A stretch of DNA of 64,000 nt, from assembly GCF_014205335.1 (NCBI RefSeq), contig NZ_JACHNH010000001.1:3714501-3778500 (forward strand), in the 5' to 3' direction. Of this stretch, positions 62,027-64,000 are shown piece after piece. The notes beneath the pieces are model-generated. The model made no database searches and had not been told where the DNA came from. It worked only from the letters and a program-made list of their open reading frames with translations. Made by a program: the position numbers and the translations under genes. This stretch comes from Amorphoplanes digitatis. GTDB lineage: Bacteria > Actinomycetota > Actinomycetes > Mycobacteriales > Micromonosporaceae. Within the stretch, counting starts at the first letter, position 1. Each line of letters starts with the position of its first letter.

Positions 62027-63559
62027 ATGGCGCGTAAGGAAATCGCCGAGCCGGACATCATCTCCACCGCACTCGCCAGAAACCGGCTCGGCGTGCCCTC
62101 CGTGGTCTTCTTCGGCGTGGCGGGTGCCGCACCGCTGACCGTCATCATCGGCTCGATCTCGGCCATCTACGCCCTCATCGGCAGCACCGCCGTTCCGGTG
62201 ATCTACCTGGTGGTGGCCGGGATCCTGTCCGTCTTCACGGTCGGGTTCGTGGCGATGAGCCGGCACATCGTCAACTCCGGTGCCTTCTACGCGTACATCA
62301 GCCACGGGCTCGGACGGGTGACCGGCGTCGGTGCGGCCTTCGTGGCCCTGCCGGCGTACGCGTTGATGCAGATCGGACTGTTCGGTCTCTTCGGCGCGGC
62401 GGCGTCCGAGATCCTCGCCGCGCTCGGCGTGACGGTCGGCTGGTTCACCTGCGCCCTGATCGCCTGGGCGCTCGTCGCGGTGCTCGGCCTGCTCTGGGTC
62501 GACCTCAGCGGCAAGGTCCTCGCCGTGCTGCTGATCGCCGAGATCAGCGTGGTGGTCTTCTACGACCTGGTGATGGTCGCCAACCCGGCCGGCGGGGTCA
62601 TCAGCTTCGAGACGCTCGCACCGGCGCAGCTGTTCACCCCGGACGTCGGCCCGATGCTGGTTCTCGCGGTCGCCGGGTTCGTCGGCTTCGAGGCGACGGT
62701 CGTGCTCTCCGAGGAGGCCAAGGACCCGAAGAAGACGGTCGCCCGGGCCACCCATCTCGCGGTGATCCTGGCCGGGCTCCTGTGCGGACTCTCCGCCTGG
62801 GCGATGGCGGTGAACACGGGCGCGAACCAGATCGTGGCGACCGCGCAGGAGCACCGGACGGACCTGGTGTTCGCGCTCGTCGCACCGCACGTGCCGAGGG
62901 TGCTCGTCGATGTCGGCTACATCCTCTTCATGACCAGCGTGTTCGCGGCGCTGCTCGCGTTCCACGCGGCCGTGGCCCGCTACCAGTTCGCGCTGGGCCG
63001 CGAGGGCGTGCTGCCGTCGGTCTGGGGGCACACCCATCCGCGTACCGGAGCGCCGCTGATGGGTTCGATCACCCAGAGCGTGCTCGCGCTCGGTGTGCTG
63101 ATCGCCTTCGCCGTGGCACACGTCGATCCGCTGTTGTACGTCTTCGCCTGGCTGACCACCATCGGTGGGCTCGGCGTGCTGCTCCTGATGTGGAGCGCGT
63201 CCTTCGCGGTGCTCGTGTTCTTCATGCGAAACCGCGGCCTGGAGAACATCTGGCGATCCATGATCGCCCCGATGATCGCGTTCCTGCTGCTCAGCGCCGT
63301 GCTCGGGATCACCGTGATCGGCTTCGGCGAGCTGCTTCAGGTCGACGGGGACTCGCCGTTCCAGTGGCTGGTCCCGGTGCTCTACATCGGTGTCGCTCTG
63401 ATCGGCGTCATCTGGGCGCTGGGCATGCGCGCCGCGCGGCCGGAGGCATACGCGGCGATCGGCCGCGGCGCCGACGGCGGGGTCGTGGCGTTACCGGAGG
63501 GCCCGCCGTTGACCAAAGGGTCGCATGAACCCGTCGGCGCCCGGGGCTATCACTACTAG
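62027..63559 (+). CDS. APC-family amino acid permease
   Basis: A 510-residue permease with about 12 membrane segments, starting at ATG 62027 (GGGAGG six bases upstream). Conserved APC features are FGVAGAAPLTVIIGSISAIY at TM1, VAGFVGFEATVVLSEEAKDP at TM6, and FALGREGVLPSVWGHTHPRT in the TM8-9 loop. It is clearly paralogous to the partial permease at 1-899 and is likewise followed by a GNAT gene. The substrate is unknown; amino acids or amines are expected. Confidence 0.92.
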   Translation: MARKEIAEPDIISTALARNRLGVPSVVFFGVAGAAPLTVIIGSISAIYALIGSTAVPVIYLVVAGILSVFTVGFVAMSRHIVNSGAFYAYISHGLGRVTGVGAAFVALPAYALMQIGLFGLFGAAASEILAALGVTVGWFTCALIAWALVAVLGLLWVDLSGKVLAVLLIAEISVVVFYDLVMVANPAGGVISFETLAPAQLFTPDVGPMLVLAVAGFVGFEATVVLSEEAKDPKKTVARATHLAVILAGLLCGLSAWAMAVNTGANQIVATAQEHRTDLVFALVAPHVPRVLVDVGYILFMTSVFAALLAFHAAVARYQFALGREGVLPSVWGHTHPRTGAPLMGSITQSVLALGVLIAFAVAHVDPLLYVFAWLTTIGGLGVLLLMWSASFAVLVFFMRNRGLENIWRSMIAPMIAFLLLSAVLGITVIGFGELLQVDGDSPFQWLVPVLYIGVALIGVIWALGMRAARPEAYAAIGRGADGGVVALPEGPPLTKGSHEPVGARGYHY

Positions 63560-63591
63560 TACGCCAACCCGCAACCCGAGAGAGGATCCCG

Positions 63592-64000
63592 ATGGCGAAC
63601 GCCACACCGGAACCGGCGATCCGTGACGACGTCGTTGTCGGCACGAACGGTACCGCCGGCGCCGCGGCAGCCGTCGATCCGGGACGGATGTTCCTGCCGT
63701 CGCCCCGCCCAGGGCGGCGGACGAAGGGAGTGGCCGGGCCGGCGTACGACCGCGCGGGTGAGCTTCCCGCGGCGTTCGATACGCGCTACCCGCCCGACCC
63801 GCGCCACTGCCTGGCGTTTCGCGCGGCGCGCCCCGATCCGCAGAATCGGGGTATCGGCAGCGCCCTGCTGAACCGCCACCACGCCCGGCTCGACCGAGCC
63901 GGACTCCCGGCACACCAGGAGGCGAATGACCACCACAATCGCGATCTTCATCTCCGGCATGGTCATTCGAGCCGGCCTGTCAACCAGATGCCGGGCGGCT
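63592..64000 (+). CDS. GNAT-like acetyltransferase, 3' end outside window
   Basis: The frame opens at ATG 63592, with AGAGG six bases upstream, and runs off the window (136 codons seen). PPDPRHCLAF and RPDPQNRGIGSALLNRHHAR match the acetyl-CoA site of the GNAT at 896-1483, and EANDHHNRDLHLRHGH aligns to its ATNDANIRLYRRHGY. The part before the acetyl-CoA site is about 45 residues shorter than in that gene and rich in Gly/Ala/Pro, and some conserved residues differ, so it may be degenerate. It probably forms a unit with the permease just upstream. Confidence 0.65.
   Translation, partial: MANATPEPAIRDDVVVGTNGTAGAAAAVDPGRMFLPSPRPGRRTKGVAGPAYDRAGELPAAFDTRYPPDPRHCLAFRAARPDPQNRGIGSALLNRHHARLDRAGLPAHQEANDHHNRDLHLRHGHSSRPVNQMPGG

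Noticed and set aside
1..64000. Biosynthetic gene cluster, prophage or known defence island
   Set aside because: No polyketide or peptide synthetases, phage structural genes, restriction systems or Cas proteins were seen; the decarboxylase and membrane glycosyltransferase stand alone.

Overview
The window is high-GC actinomycete DNA. Codon bias, frequent GTG starts, 4-bp start/stop overlaps, a DUF397/XRE-DUF5753 pair, a DinB-family protein and a Cgl0158-type aldolase inside an inositol cluster point to Micromonosporaceae, probably Actinoplanes or a relative. The genus is an inference from style and gene content, not from a marker gene.

Layout. 1-1.5 kb holds the end of an APC permease coupled to a GNAT acetyltransferase. 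1.5-8.9 kb is an accessory, partly lower-GC stretch: a broken IS5-type transposase, an operon of an ECF-like sigma factor with two unrecognised proteins, a deletion scar joining an exonuclease fragment to a TetR fragment, an RHS toxin tip with a lipoprotein beside it, and a 3' fragment of tRNA-Tyr with its terminator. 8.9-11.2 kb holds a MASE4-like histidine kinase and a DinB protein. 11.2-24.0 kb is a nearly complete myo-inositol locus: a divergent GntR regulator, iolC, a Cgl0158-type aldolase, iolB, iolD, iolA/mmsA, a sugar ABC transporter, iolE, iolG and iolH, mostly translationally coupled. 24.3-28.5 kb carries a decayed tandem duplication of a unit made of a small ORF, a secreted protein and an OmpA-like lipoprotein.

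28.5-36.8 kb is unusually rich in tandem repeats: fourteen 21-bp units inside a phosphotransferase gene, a pentamer-periodic satellite of about 0.5 kb, six 18-bp units in an L,D-transpeptidase, five 33-bp hairpin units between convergent genes, and 12-bp units in an esterase. The same stretch has a LacI-regulated epimerase/oxidoreductase pair and a YcnI-like protein.

37-58.5 kb is mostly ordinary chromosome: ArsR with an SRPBCC protein, DUF2277, a GT39-like membrane protein, a Tat-exported TIM-barrel protein, an orphan LivK-type lipoprotein, a GGDEF-EAL protein, a class V aminotransferase behind a SAM-I/IV-type riboswitch, divergent metNIQ, carbonic anhydrase, EamA, LysR, MarR-MFS, an IMP dehydrogenase of the Tritrichomonas-like clade, an EgtA-like protein lacking its expected catalytic motifs, an orphan XylF-like lipoprotein and a frameshifted secreted protein.

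58.5-64 kb holds a PLP decarboxylase, an XRE-DUF5753/DUF397 pair, a GPP34 protein, and a second APC permease followed by a second GNAT gene, so the window begins and ends with paralogous permease-GNAT modules. I saw no CRISPR array, rRNA, intact tRNA, prophage module or large biosynthetic assembly line.
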